From Clitopilus passeckerianus (Eukaryota > Basidiomycota > Agaricomycetes > Agaricales > Entolomataceae), in assembly GCA_944990035.1 (NCBI GenBank), contig CALYLX010000053.1, positions 118,821 to 182,820 on the forward strand: DNA of 64,000 bases, in the 5' to 3' direction. A program made the position numbers and the translations under genes. Positions 23,213 to 34,075 of this stretch are shown piece by piece (the stretch's first letter is position 1; each line of letters starts with the position of its first letter). The notes under the pieces are model-generated. The model saw nothing but the letters and a program-made list of their open reading frames with translations. It did not search any database and had not been told where the DNA came from.

Positions 23213-24679
23213 GACGATGGCCTTTATACCAGAAGAAGTAGCGCCATATTCACCGCTATGCGACTCTGGATGAGAATCGGGAATGTGTGTGGACGTCAAT
23301 TGCCCGTGAATATTAACGGATTCAGCAGATGCCTACACCAAAGGCGCATACTGGGGAGAACTGTGAGTTATCCTTTTCCGATGATGGATGGGATACGTGA
23401 CACACGTCGGGGAAAACTCTGCCTGTCAACCTTCGTAAGGACAACGGCAGCTGTACCCTTGGTCCGTAGATTAGAACCTAAATTAATGGTGCCAAGACAA
23501 ATGAATGTATTAGGAATGTTGGTGGGAATGTGAATAAGAATAGTAGACAATTACTAACACATTTCCTTTGCGTTCTACGAGAACGAGTATAGGGATGGGT
23601 CGTGTAAGCTCGAAGCCATATCACACGGGACCTGGCTGCTCAACGATGCTCGGGAAGCAATTAGAGTTCAAGTCTGCCCCGACTGAGAAACGTTGACGTT
23701 GTATTGTTGAGATACTGCCCCGAAGCGTTTGACAGGTCATTAGCCGAATCGAGGATAGCGTAAAGCCTTTGGCAGGTGAAACGGTCCGGTCTGCACGATA
23801 TGGCCCATTCTAACTTAGGCTCTGTGATGAGTTGGGGTGCGTGTCAGTGTACAGCGTCTGGAGAGATTTCCAGGAGATGTGTTAACTTTTACTGTCAGGG
23901 AGTGAGGAGTCAACATTGGCCCCAGGCGCTTGGTCGGCTTTCTCGTCAAACCATCAATAAAGGATGGGCACCTCTAGTCCAGTATTAGACAGTGACTAGA
24001 TGCAACAGCAAGAAGAACACTTCTGCCGCATTGCGGATTCGGAAAATACAGAGTTCGTTGTACCCTGACATCATCAGCTGGAGTTTCGAAAAAGTCGGCA
24101 TCTCATTGGCGGTACATGCAACACATTCACCAGCAATGGCGTCTTTGAGAGGTGGATCCATAGTGGCAACCCTCTGGCACTTTACTGCGCACCCTAAGTC
24201 TCGTTTTTCCGAAGTCGGTCGCCGAGCAAAATACCTCGTACGAAAGGAGAGCTGAAATCATGGTTGTACGCCAAAAAGAGTAGGTCGGCTTCGGGGAGCA
24301 GAGCAGCGCCGGAATAACATGAGTCGGATCAATTTGATCTTATCGGGGCAATCGATCAGCGAAGCAACGTTGAAGGCCACGATAAGCCGAATTTCGGCAC
24401 GCTGACTCATCGCCGGATTTGGAATCACGCTGATGGGAACTGTCGGGTCAGGAAGAGAAGTGGCTTCTGAGCGCGTTTTTGACGCAAATTATGTTATTTG
24501 AGGCCGTAGAATAGTGTGAACATGTACGTAGAACAAATATGAGGTGTTTCTGGGCAGAAAATGGGGAGAAAATCGACGGAAGCTGAGGAAAATGGGCAGT
24601 TCTTGAGCTGGACCCTTATCCATCAACAAAACCCTTACTCTTACTAGCCGGCGTAGCCCGCAATGCTGATTTCAACTTA

Positions 24680-24743
24680 TTTCGCTGCGGGCCACGATAC
24701 TTTTGGCTGGGAGCTCCCAACTGTATCGTGGCCCGCAACGAAA
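24680..24743. repeat. Inverted repeat 1 (GCGGGCCACG core)
   Basis: A 21-bp arm at 24680-24700 (including GCGGGCCACGATAC) is matched by its reverse complement at 24723-24743 with one mismatch; the innermost 14 bp are perfect. The spacer is 22 nt. It could form a hairpin in DNA or RNA, or be a transposon terminus. Confidence 0.85.
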
Positions 24744-24948
24744 ACGGATTTTTTTATAGGGTCCTTTTTTGGCCCTGGATGGTATCATTTCCCTCCCAAT
24801 AGGCTCAATTCTTTCAGATTATCATTATTATCTATCTCGGCTACTGTCCCCGCCGCCAAACACATCCATAACCCCTTCAGCATCGCGTCCAACGACGACC
24901 GACGCCCTTCCTGCAGCGAGCAAGCAGCTCCTGCACAGCCGCCGTGGC

Positions 24949-24985
24949 GCGGGCCACGCTGACTCACCAAACCAGCGTGGCCCGC
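24949..24985. repeat. Inverted repeat 2 (same GCGGGCCACG core)
   Basis: GCGGGCCACGCTG at 24949-24961 and its perfect reverse complement at 24973-24985 are separated by 11 nt. The 10-nt core is shared with inverted repeat 1, so the core occurs four times, in both orientations, within 300 bp. Confidence 0.85.
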
Positions 24986-25202
24986 AGGACCGAAGCGTTG
25001 GCATTCCGGCAGCCAGTCGAGAAGCGTCACCACGTCCGTTCAACAAGATGTAGCCGCCAGGCTGACCGCGTCAACACAAAACGGAATGCGATGTATTACA
25101 AGCTAATATGAACAAATGAAATTAGTACACTGCCGAAGCTGAAAGTAAAGCATATGATGTGAGTCCAAGAATCATAAGAGTCCAACCATCTATCGGTCAG
25201 AA

Positions 25203-27706
25203 TTACGCCTCCTTCGAAATCCTCCTGATCTCCTCCAGCCCCTCATCGTTGTCCCAGAAGCTGTTAGCCTCAGGGCTATCCCGGGCCTTCGCGGCTTTTG
25301 CACCAGGAACAACATCTCTCATATCCTTGATTGCCTTCCCAGGATTCTCCTCCCCTCGAGCAATCAACGTGCTCCTGATAAACTTGTCTTTAATGTCTCT
25401 CTCCCTATCCTCCAAACCCTTCACCTCGTTACTCCTCTTCCAGAACATCCTCTCGATAAGATGCCTCACAATCACCCTGACCACAATATATCCATGGCTC
25501 GCTGCAAGTGCTATGAGGAGGCTCATCACAAGCAACTGGGTGGTCGCGCCTTGCTCAGCATCCCTACCGCTATCGGCAGCTTGTCCGCCTGAGGCGGAAA
25601 CCAGGTGCTCGTGCACTTTGGTGAGGAATTTGGCATTGGTGGATGAGGTGCCAGGGCATTGAACGTGGCTTCGTGGGCAGAAGAGGTAGACGAGGGCAGA
25701 GTTGGTCAGGGCGGAGAGCCAAGAGAGGAAGGTGAGAGCGTTAAGCCAGGGGCCGATGGTGTCTGTGCGGACTGGAATTGGGCGACGGTGGTGCACTGTC
25801 ATTTTGAACGCGTCGGATCTGAGCTCCAAGAAGTTGTTAAACAAGGCCATGACTACAGAGAAGGGCAGCGTTAGGAAATGCTTTTTGGCTCGAAGGCCAA
25901 TGACATACCAGGAGCTAATGGCCAGATCGTCGACCATAGAGAAACATAGCCGAACTGTGTCACCATCTCGCTATATTCTTGGAAGACATCGAACTCTGGC
26001 AAAGCAGCCTCAGCTCTAACACCCTCCAAGAATTCCCTCTCCTCGACTCCACCCTTCTCCTTCTCATCCTCAAATACGACCTTTTTCTTAGAGCCATTAG
26101 TGTCGTGCCCATTGCCGTTGTTTCCTTTCTTGAAGAGCTTCGTTCCACCACGAATGATGAAAGGTAGCCCAACCTCAGTAAACGTATTGACGACCTGATT
26201 CGTAACGGTATACGCAAACATCTGGTCCTTGAGTCTGCCGGGATTCAATTTCATCCTTGCGTGCGATGTGTCCATGTCCCAGAAGCCTTTTGCGGGCCCA
26301 GTCACATTTTCGGCTTTGACGCCGTCCGTCATGGTGCTGTTGTCCCCTTTGAGAGGCTGGGCGATGCCATGGGCAGTACCGTGGAATAGCTGCGTTTGGA
26401 TGATTTGCATCAATGCCTCGCCGAAAGGAACATAGACGAATGCGCTGAGACCGAGGCCAAGGTAGGCAACGATCGCGCTGAGGGCGAAGGTCTTGAGGGT
26501 GAGTGAGGCGGCATGGGAGGAGTGGTGTGAGTGGTTCTCCCAGGCTGTGAGCTTTTTGGCAACGTTGGTCCAGAGGGCCAGAACCCGAGGGATAATTCCT
26601 ATGAAGATGACTGTGGGGCTAAAGCCCTGTGATGCAAGAAATAAGACATCAAGAAGTGTTGCACTACTGCGATTGAGTTTGACTCACGAGGAACTGAGCA
26701 CCCGGTCCGGTGTAAAGATGGGTCACAAATGCTTCAAAGACAAAAATTCCGGTCAAGAGACTGGCCAAAACTCCAGCGAAGAGCAGGAGGGCTGGTATGC
26801 TGGCCAGCATCCTGAGCTCCCGCTGCCACCATTTGATTCCTGTCTTGTAGTCGGCGCGACGTTTTTCCACTTTGAACGAACCTCTGGTCCCAAAGCGGAG
26901 GGAGAGAAGGCGCTCCCGGACTCTCCACCATTCCACGAACACGATTGACCAGAGTGCCACGAGGAAAGAATAGGTAGGGGAGTAAGGTGTGCCGTAGAAG
27001 TAGAAAAAGGCACCTATCCCAGCGGGGAATGCCAGTGCCTTCGTGTAAGCTGACAAGAAAGCGAAGTAGAGTGCAACAGCATCACCAAACTGGGATTTTA
27101 TTATTAACGTCTTTCCTCGTGTTCGATATGGTCGAAAAGCTCACTCGTTCTCGGATTCCATTCAACTTAACAGAAGCAATTTCGCGGGGAGTCCAGTGGT
27201 GAACCCAGGCGTCATTCCACTCCTTGTCATGCAGTATCAGGATAGATTCTACAAGGTCCCATTCACCCGATCCGGGAACAATTCCAAGACCTCCCTCGGA
27301 GGGAATGCAGGTGATGTAGGCATGTACCAGGCGCAAGCGATCTGCCTCGGATAGTGCCATGGTCTCGGCGTCTGAGCCGATAGGCATGGTTGGCAGCCCG
27401 GATAGAAAGTCGGACAACCTGGTACATTTATCAGGTATAACTCTAAGGAAGGCGACAGACGCCAAACCTTTCTCGTTTCACAAGTCCTCGAACCAAGGCT
27501 TCGGGGCCAGATACAAAGACCAAGAGATGGCCCAATGCCTCTCCTCTTCTGCCAGATGCACGTAGTCCGGCATTCCTGAGCGTGTCAATCAACCTAGAAT
27601 ACTGCTCCTCCGCCTTCGTCGTCGCTTGACGTATCTGCTGCTTGGAAAGGTGGTTTTGACCCGTTGCTCTGAACGTAATGACCAAATCGACTCCTGGGGC
27701 CGCCAT
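25203..27706 (-). CDS. Anoctamin/TMEM16 family membrane protein (scramblase or ER-PM tether type)
   Basis: Exons 27468-27706, 27145-27418, 26688-27089, 25909-26626, 25203-25852 give 760 aa. The cytosolic N-terminus is MAAPGVDLVITFRA. The first membrane region follows FGDAVALYFAFLSAY and includes TYSFLVALWSIVFVEWWRVRERLLSLRFGTRG, a typical anoctamin block, then RADYKTGIKWWQRELRM. Further helices are around VIFIGIIPRVLALWTNVAKKLTAWENH, FVYVPFGEALM, YSEMVTQFGYVSLWS followed by a Trp-Pro-Leu block, and MALFNNFLELRSDAFKM. Those last two blocks are the conserved core near the ion/lipid pathway. A basic/acidic cytosolic tail follows. Fungal members are Ca-dependent lipid scramblases or Ist2-like ER-plasma membrane tethers; I cannot decide which. 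The start is the ATG ending at 27706. Confidence 0.92.
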
Positions 27707-28169
27707 GGTCAACGGTACCGTTTAAAGTGTCGTTATGGTCGTAAAAGATTCGTCAATGAAGGTACTCGAACAACACAGTTCTGGCCAACGTCAAGGTTTG
27801 CCTTGAGGCTTGTCGTCGGAATGTCGCGATGAACCGTGAGGTAATGGTGACATCGTTTCACGTGGTCTATTCGCGGAGGCACGTGCTTGGCGCGTCGCGT
27901 CCCTTGAGCTTTCTCGAAGGCAGACGAGGAGGGAAGCACAGTTTTCCAAGACCTAACGCGTCACATACATGTTTTCAATGTTTACGCTGCTGTATAGCTT
28001 AATGAGGGACATGAAAATAGCCGCGGTAATGATAATTTACATAGGTTACAGAGATTTATGCTCTACACTTCATGTTGTCCGTTATCGAGGTCGTACAGGT
28101 TGATCTTGTGGGGCTCCGTGATTGAATGAATGTCCAGCGGTTATGATCGAAGCGTACAACTTCCGGCGG
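27707..28169. other. Intergenic between anoctamin and 7-TM gene 1
   Basis: 463 nt upstream of the anoctamin gene and downstream of 7-TM gene 1. No gene or repeat recognised. Confidence 0.45.
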
Positions 28170-29477
28170 TCATTGAGTTCTAGGTACACCAATTGTACTC
28201 ATCCCCTTAGGATTGCCGGTCTGAATGGGGGTGTCAACAGGGCATGCCTTTGGGTCGTGCGACCTGGCTTGCGCTGGGAGTGTTCCAGGGCGTTGCCTAC
28301 TATCCAGCTTACTAATCTCTATATCTGACTCCGAATCTGACACCGGAATATCTTCATCCTTGCCCTTGTCGGTTCGAAGTCTTCGGTAGATAAATGTGAC
28401 CACAACCAGGAGGTTGCATACAGAAAGGGTTACCGCCGCCTGGTGAAAGATGTTCGTTATCTGAGTTCACACAGTTCATCACAAGATATTGAGCGAACCT
28501 TGATGTTAGAGGTGAACTGAACTACCCAACCCCAAGTGAGCGGCGTGCGGCGAGCCTTGACCATGAATATGGCTGAAACTATACCCGCTATTGAGCTGAG
28601 TATACTGGATGCAAAAATGGCCATAATTAGTCGTCGAAGGCGTGGCGGCAGTGTCGTGCTGCGCAGCATCATAAAAGGCACCAGAACCAATAATGTGTCA
28701 CTCGTCAAATCAGCTGCATGAAAGAATTGCATTAATATTTATCCAGTAAAGTGGTTGGTCTAGGATAAAGTAGGTACTCACCGGCGAGGGTGACATACGC
28801 GTATGTTAGCCCACTATAGCAGTGAACGGCCCTATTGTGGTGCCACGAAGTAATAGGCGCACATCTACGGACGCGGTCCAACACCAATGCAAGCACCGCC
28901 CCGAGGAAACCCATGTTCATCGCGACCAGAAAGTAGTGACAACGCGTTCTTGATGGTACAAGGCGCACTATAGACAACCCTATGCTCATCCGCGCGGTCC
29001 TACAGAGCGAAGGTCGGTCATTACGTCCGTGTTTCGAAGAGGAGTCCATTGGGCATCGGGGACTTACCAGACGACTAGGGGAAAGAGAATGGTGGAAAGC
29101 CACCAAGTAACGATGCGTCGGTGTAATTGGTCCGCAGTAAGAGGCATCGGGAGGTTGTCTGGAAAGGTGGTTCAATTTCTGAATGCAAATCTGACAAGCC
29201 TACGCACCATCATCCCGGAAGTATGGCGTTGACATGTATATAATCGCGCAAAGTAGCGAGACGAAAGCCATATAATCGTCACCCCAAAGTTTTCGTGCAG
29301 AGTATCGTTGACAGAGGCGAAAGACCGTCAATGAGATCGCCAGCACGTTGAGTGGAGTGATAACACCTAATCGACGGAATGGTAAGATCCTTCATGTGAT
29401 ATCCTTTCGAGAAGAAACGTACCCCAGTACGCCTTCAGGCTTAGCTTCTGTCCATAATTTGTAGTTGGCACTGGCAT
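28170..29477 (-). CDS. Seven-transmembrane fungal membrane protein, copy 1
   Basis: Exons 29423-29477, 29208-29366, 29068-29158, 28782-28999, 28499-28713, 28170-28460 give 342 aa. Seven hydrophobic helices are visible: VITPLNVLAISLTVF; MAFVSLLCAIIYM; WWLSTILFPLVVW with MSIGLSIVRLV; YFLVAMNMGFLGAVLALVL; YAYVTLAADLTSDTLLVLVP; LIMAIFASSILSSIAGIV; and AAVTLSVCNLLVVVTFIY. A hydrophilic C-terminus rich in Asp/Ser follows. The order, with short loops, an Arg-rich cytosolic loop after helix 3 and a WGDD motif before helix 2, matches the rhodopsin-like/PTH11-like fungal membrane proteins that are abundant in Agaricomycetes. A sensing or receptor role is only an inference. The start is the first ATG in frame before KLSLKAYWG, which is conserved in copy 2. 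Confidence 0.8.
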
Positions 29478-31080
29478 TGACACGAAAGGCTTGAGGATAC
29501 TAGATGGTACTGTACAACATGGGTTTGTTGACGGCTAGCCTGGAGTAGGGGACGACTGTCAACCGAGTCGAGCGAAGGGTAATTTACACGTTCCAAGGAA
29601 AACTTCTGTCAATGGATATCATGGTTTAAAATTGGGTTTAAAGCGATTTCGACGTCGACACTCTGAATAGTGATGAATTTGGACAGCGAGTGCAGACAGG
29701 CGAAGGCACATTGGTACACATGGTTTGGCGAACCTGGACACCCAGGTCTCAAGAGTGGTCTTGCCAAAACTGGGGTCACCATTTGGTTGCGTTTGGTCCC
29801 ATTTGGATCGCCAGGAACAGAATTTGGAATCCGTATGGAGGTCCGAATAAGGTTAGAAGCCAAGGACGGAAGCATTTTGTGACTACTTTGGTCGATCGAT
29901 AAAGCCTGCCTTCATGGTTTGGTGCGGAATAGCACAAGTCAAGTATAGTGGCCAGAGCACGTTCAAATTCTGCTCCACGATAAATCAATGCGTTCGGTCC
30001 GATCGACCCTCGACGTTTGAGGGAACCTGGCAGGACTTTGGAAGAATAAATGGGACCCAGTTTCCGAGGCTGTCAGAGGATAAGAACATTGCAGAAATGA
30101 CGGAATATATTGTGCATATGTTACATATCTGAAGGCCTGGCAGACGGTGGCAGATTGACCTGAAAACCGTATTATTTTGGAAGAGCGGATGCGACCTTGC
30201 GGATGACTCCGCTCTGAACCTAGACTCCAGATATTCGACCCTGTCTCGGCTATCGTTTAGAAAATATATCTGGGTTTCTAAATCCTACTGTATGGGAAGG
30301 CATCCACTATGAATATTTTGCTGCTTCCTAACAGCACTCGTGAAAATAAGGTTTCGCCTCAGGACCTCCCAAAACCTCTGTAGGGCATGCCTGCAGATTT
30401 TCAGGGATTGTCGCGGTTTGTGATGAGTGATCTCGCTTAACTCGGTGGTCATCGGATTTAAGTTCTAGTCGCGTTGTGGCCCATCTCATCTCTTGGGAGG
30501 AGTTTCAGCCACTGTTGAAGATAAGAGAAAATAGGCTCTTGGCTTTGAAATAGCGCTGTGGGCGGGCTGAGTGCGCGAGTCCTCATAGACTTCCCAGTAC
30601 AAAGCGAATTCAATATCAGTTCTAGACCCTCCCACTACAAATTCTTGGAGACCCTTGGCGGCAAGCCGAATGAGAGGTCAGTTCCAGTTTTAGGGTGTGT
30701 TGAGCCATAGGCCCACCATAGGGTCGATAGCTCTCTTCTTGTTTATTCGAAAACCTTCGCTCTGGATACGCCTTGTTAGGCGCAACTTGCGTGATCTATA
30801 ATGAGAATGTAGCAACAAGGGGCCCAAATGTCGGGCCTTCCCCCAGGTCCTAGCCAAATTTAGTACTAAGGTACAGAGTCCTTGCAGAGATCCACCGACA
30901 GGCTGAAAATCTCGCAGTTCCCGGTGACCGGGATATATAGCACCTTTTGCAACCACGTCAATGGGCACTTGGAAAACTACATTGATACATTATGCCATCA
31001 AAGGTCAAGAGGTCCTACAATACAGTGATTAATGCATTAGCCAAGCTATACAGTACCAAGAACAGAATTATGTGAGAGAA
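29478..31080. other. Intergenic between the two 7-TM genes
   Basis: 1.6 kb with many short open frames on both strands and no recognisable domain, tRNA or transposon end. Overlapping open frames around 29609-29902 show no splice or family support. Confidence 0.45.
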
Positions 31081-32378
31081 TTATGCGGTATGCCATGGGC
31101 TCGAATGTGGCGTGTCGTTACTGGCCAATGTAGGATGAACGTTCATTCGACTCAATGCCTCCGCAAAGGTAAAGCCCCGTGCAGTCATGTCGGCAGTTTC
31201 CAGTGTTGTCAACTGGACTTCTGTAGTAGTCGGAAGAGGTCGTGTTGGGAATGTTGTTACTCCTGGCGGATCCTTCGTAGTTCCTGGATGGCTGGATATG
31301 GTATTGTCCTCCTCTTCGTGCCGGAACTTGCGATAGATATAGGTGACAACCACCAGTAGGTTGCATACCATCAACGCAACTGCGGCCTAAACATCGGATA
31401 TTTAGTCGGGGTACAAGTCGATGTCAAAGGAAGAAACGTACCTTTATTCCGGCCACGGTTTGTATCACATAACCCCATGTCAAACGGCGTTTGCGGGACA
31501 TGAACACGAAAACCACATAGACAATTCCGACGAGTGTGCTCAGTGCACTCGATGCAAATATGCTAAGCAACATTATTCGTTGCTTTCGGGGGAGCTTCAT
31601 TCGCATGAAGAGGTTGATGGGTATTATAACGAGGCATGTGTCAGCTACTATGTCCGCTACTCAGCCAAGGAGTCAGTATCAATGTCGCACACTGATGATG
31701 CCAGATGGGTGCATACTTGCTAATGTGATATACACAATCCCTTCTCCGACGTAGCAGATGATTGCTGGGTTCGAGTGCCATTTCGTATCACGGGTGCAGA
31801 CGTAGACCCGCTGGAACATAAAGCCAAAGGCAATGAGTCCAAACCCGGCGTTGATAGCGTAGAGGCACATTCGCATGCGTGATCTTGGTGCAGCTAATCT
31901 TGCTATCGACATACCGATGCTGATACGAGCCGTCCTAAAGTGGGCACGGGAAATTAGAGGTGGACGTGAAGAGAGGTAGGAACTGTCGTACCAAACGACA
32001 AGTGGAAACATGGTCTGCGAGAGCCAGAAGTATAGAATATATCGCTGGAGATTAGAAGCTAACTCGTAGCATTTCAGTGGTTGATTCATTAAGCGGAGAA
32101 AATGTACCTACGATGGCGTGAGGAAGGTCTGAGAAAGGGTGTTGCTAGGTATACTGCCTCACAAAGCATCGACAGCAGCGCGAAGAGATCATCCCACCAT
32201 AACTTCCAGATCTTGTAGCGATGGTATAACCGAAAGCTGGTAAGGATAATGGCTATGCCACCGAGAGGAGTAGTAATAGCTGAAATATCATCGAGAGACT
32301 ATCAGAACTGAGCCAGAAGGATCATAACCCACACGTACCCCACCAAGCTTCCAGGCTGAGCTTCCGGTGCGTGTACAT
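31081..32378 (-). pseudogene. Seven-transmembrane fungal membrane protein, copy 2 (one frameshift)
   Basis: Paralogue of 28170-29477. Exons 32339-32378, 32112-32279, 31992-32044, 31717-31934, 31442-31656, 31081-31386. Exons 4 and 5 have the same lengths as in copy 1 (218 and 215 nt). Shared blocks: KLSLEAWWG at the start, WWDDLFALLSMLC, FPLVVWTARISIGMSIARL, LLSIFASSALSTLVGIVYV, and VCNLLVVVTYIY. Near 32128-32135 the reading shifts by one base: the segment before reads AVYLATPF and the segment after reads DLPHAI, and no GT donor lies between that could hide the shift. Without the shift the remaining exons join perfectly. It is either a young pseudogene or has a one-base assembly error. The C-terminal tail is unrelated to that of copy 1. 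Confidence 0.7.
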
Positions 32379-33008
32379 CGAGCGGCCAGGTCGAAGGTTC
32401 TTACACTGGCGACTACCGTAATGGGAGGGAGAAAACCAACCTTTGAACATCGTTCCTGTGATTCTTGAGCTGTTCATATAACATCTGGATTTGCAGGGCC
32501 ACGAGCGTCCCCGTGTTTTGAGATGGGGGACTGTCAGACTCTGTCAGGCGGTTACTCGCATTGAAGGAGCGGTGGCATCGAGAGCTTACCCGACTCATGA
32601 CAGCTTGTCCACGTCATAATTCATTGCAATTCAGTTGCTCACGTCTTCTTGCATGCAGAGAATTCTGAGCTACACGAGAACGAGATGAGTATCAGAGTCA
32701 GAGTTGCCAGGGTCGTTGAAGACCCGTCTTGGAACCTCAGGGCAAGGCATGGTAGTCGATGCCAAAACGGAAACATTTCGGACTCAGCTCCAGACAGTAT
32801 GAAGTAAGATATTGCTCAATGTTCGGCTCGAACTTATGATGAGCGGCCGCCGATTGTAGACACATTCAATCGCTAACCATTGGCCCGGGGCAGGATGCAT
32901 ATATCATTGGAGTGAGCATGGCATACATCTGGCATGTGGATCTCTGATTGCAATAGGTATAGCCAGTATGAATTGAAAACATCAATGTAGACGAAGAAAC
33001 CGTGACGC
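32379..33008. other. Intergenic: upstream of 7-TM copy 2, downstream of eL37
   Basis: 630 nt. The short minus-strand frame at 32413-32598 has no relation to copy 1 and is not considered coding. Nothing else recognised. Confidence 0.45.
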
Positions 33009-33672
33009 TTAGGCTTCTGATGTTGTCTTCTTAGCCTTCTTAGTGGCAACAGTGTTCTCCCTGCAAGTAAAAATAGGTCAGAGCTTGAACCACGAAGGTT
33101 TCAACAATTTGTATTCTCACCTGAAGCCGTTCTTGAACCTCCTGGAGACCTCCTTCAAGTAGCGCATTCTACCAGTGCCGGTGGTCTTTCTGCGCTTAGC
33201 CTTCTGTCCCCACTCATAAGACCTCAGTTTTGCCGAAGGGTAGCCACACTGGGCACAAGCTGAAAAACACCATCGATAAGGAGTCCGATGGGGCAACTAC
33301 GGTGGCGTACTTTTGTGTTGTCTGTGGAATGCACGGTTTCCGCATCGCCTGCAGAGGGTGTGCGACTTGGTGTGCCTCTTACTGTGGAAAAATTCGTGAG
33401 CGGTTGTCCGGGGTTGCCAAACGGATAATGAACGTACCCAAAGGACGAAGTACCTTTTGTCTAAGAGTATCGAGTCAGTAACCACGTATGCGCCGTCGGG
33501 AACAACGACCGAGAGGCCATGTCCCAGGGTTCCATATCGCCCAGAGTCACCCAACCTCATCCAACCGTTCAACAACCAATCCACCTCCAAATCATCCCGT
33601 TCTTCCCCGTAATTCGATTCCATGGCATCCTGGGACATAGCTTCGGCGTCTCAGACAGTAAAGACTCACCAT
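33009..33672 (-). CDS. RPL37: 60S ribosomal protein eL37
   Basis: Zinc-binding protein of the large cytosolic ribosomal subunit. Exons 33670-33672, 33438-33460, 33311-33381, 33121-33259, 33009-33060 give 95 aa, the usual family length. Exon 1 is only the ATG, directly followed by gtgagt. The 209-nt first intron ends at cttag before ACAAAAGGT, restoring the family start [12 protein letters not shown]. The zinc ligands are visible as CRRC and CAQC, followed by the conserved [19 protein letters not shown] and [16 protein letters not shown]. It shares a 127-bp divergent promoter with the transcript starting near 33800. Confidence 0.97.
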
Positions 33673-33799
33673 CTCGTCGTGATCTTGAGGATTTTAGTGT
33701 TGGTGGCGGATGGGCGAGATTTGAGGACGATGTGCTTGCGAGTTGCTGCAAGTGTGGGAATTTTGCCACGCGACCCCAATTGCCAAATTTGGATGAGAA

Positions 33800-34069
33800 A
33801 TGATCCCGGTTCTGATCAAGCGCTGGTCACCACTGACGCTGACTCGCTTCAACAAAACCCTTGAGCTCATCGTTCTCCTCAACGACGAGGCCCGCGTAAG
33901 CGCAGTTAATGTCGGAAACGTAAGTGCGCATATATGCAACCAACTTGAAACTTCAACGAACTAACATCTGTTATAGGGTTTTCCAATCTTCTTGTTTAAC
34001 CTAAAGTTATCGTGGACGTTTTGGCAGGCGAGAACTTCGTTTGACGTTGTAGTCGCCTCACGCCAGTGA
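33800..34069 (+). CDS. Possible spliced upstream ORF (70 codons) before the NTF2-like gene
   Basis: ATG at 33800, exon 33800-33919, 57-nt intron with gtaagt and ttatag, exon 33977-34069 ending in TGA. It encodes 70 residues starting MIPVLIKRWSPLTLTRFN and ending ASRQ, with no family I recognise. The stop lies six bases before the ATG of the next large frame, in the same frame. It is therefore either a regulatory uORF, a small independent protein, or part of a longer N-terminus ended by a stop. The clean intron argues that the region is transcribed. Confidence 0.4.
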
Positions 34070-34075
34070 CCAGCA

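Larger units (their letters stand above)
21000..24255. repeat. Tandem duplication unit B (S12-like gene plus promoter)
   Basis: Partner of 17016-20280, covering the coding region, introns, 5' leader and roughly 1.1 kb of upstream flank. Coding sequence is far more conserved than the flank, consistent with purifying selection or gene conversion on the coding part. Confidence 0.8.
23147..25202. other. Intergenic: S12-like B promoter flank and palindrome-bearing spacer
   Basis: The left 1.1 kb is the duplicated promoter flank. The right part (about 24400-25200) is unique and holds two strong palindromes (24680-24743 and 24949-24985). Open frames across the palindromes have no domain and are not supported as genes. 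Confidence 0.5.

Noticed and set aside
24663..24962. Open frame spanning the palindrome cluster
   Set aside because: The translation contains the palindrome cores and low-complexity segments, with no splice sites or family match.
29609..29902. Overlapping open frames on both strands, considered as transposon remnants
   Set aside because: No transposase or integrase motif, no terminal repeats and no matching copy elsewhere in the window.
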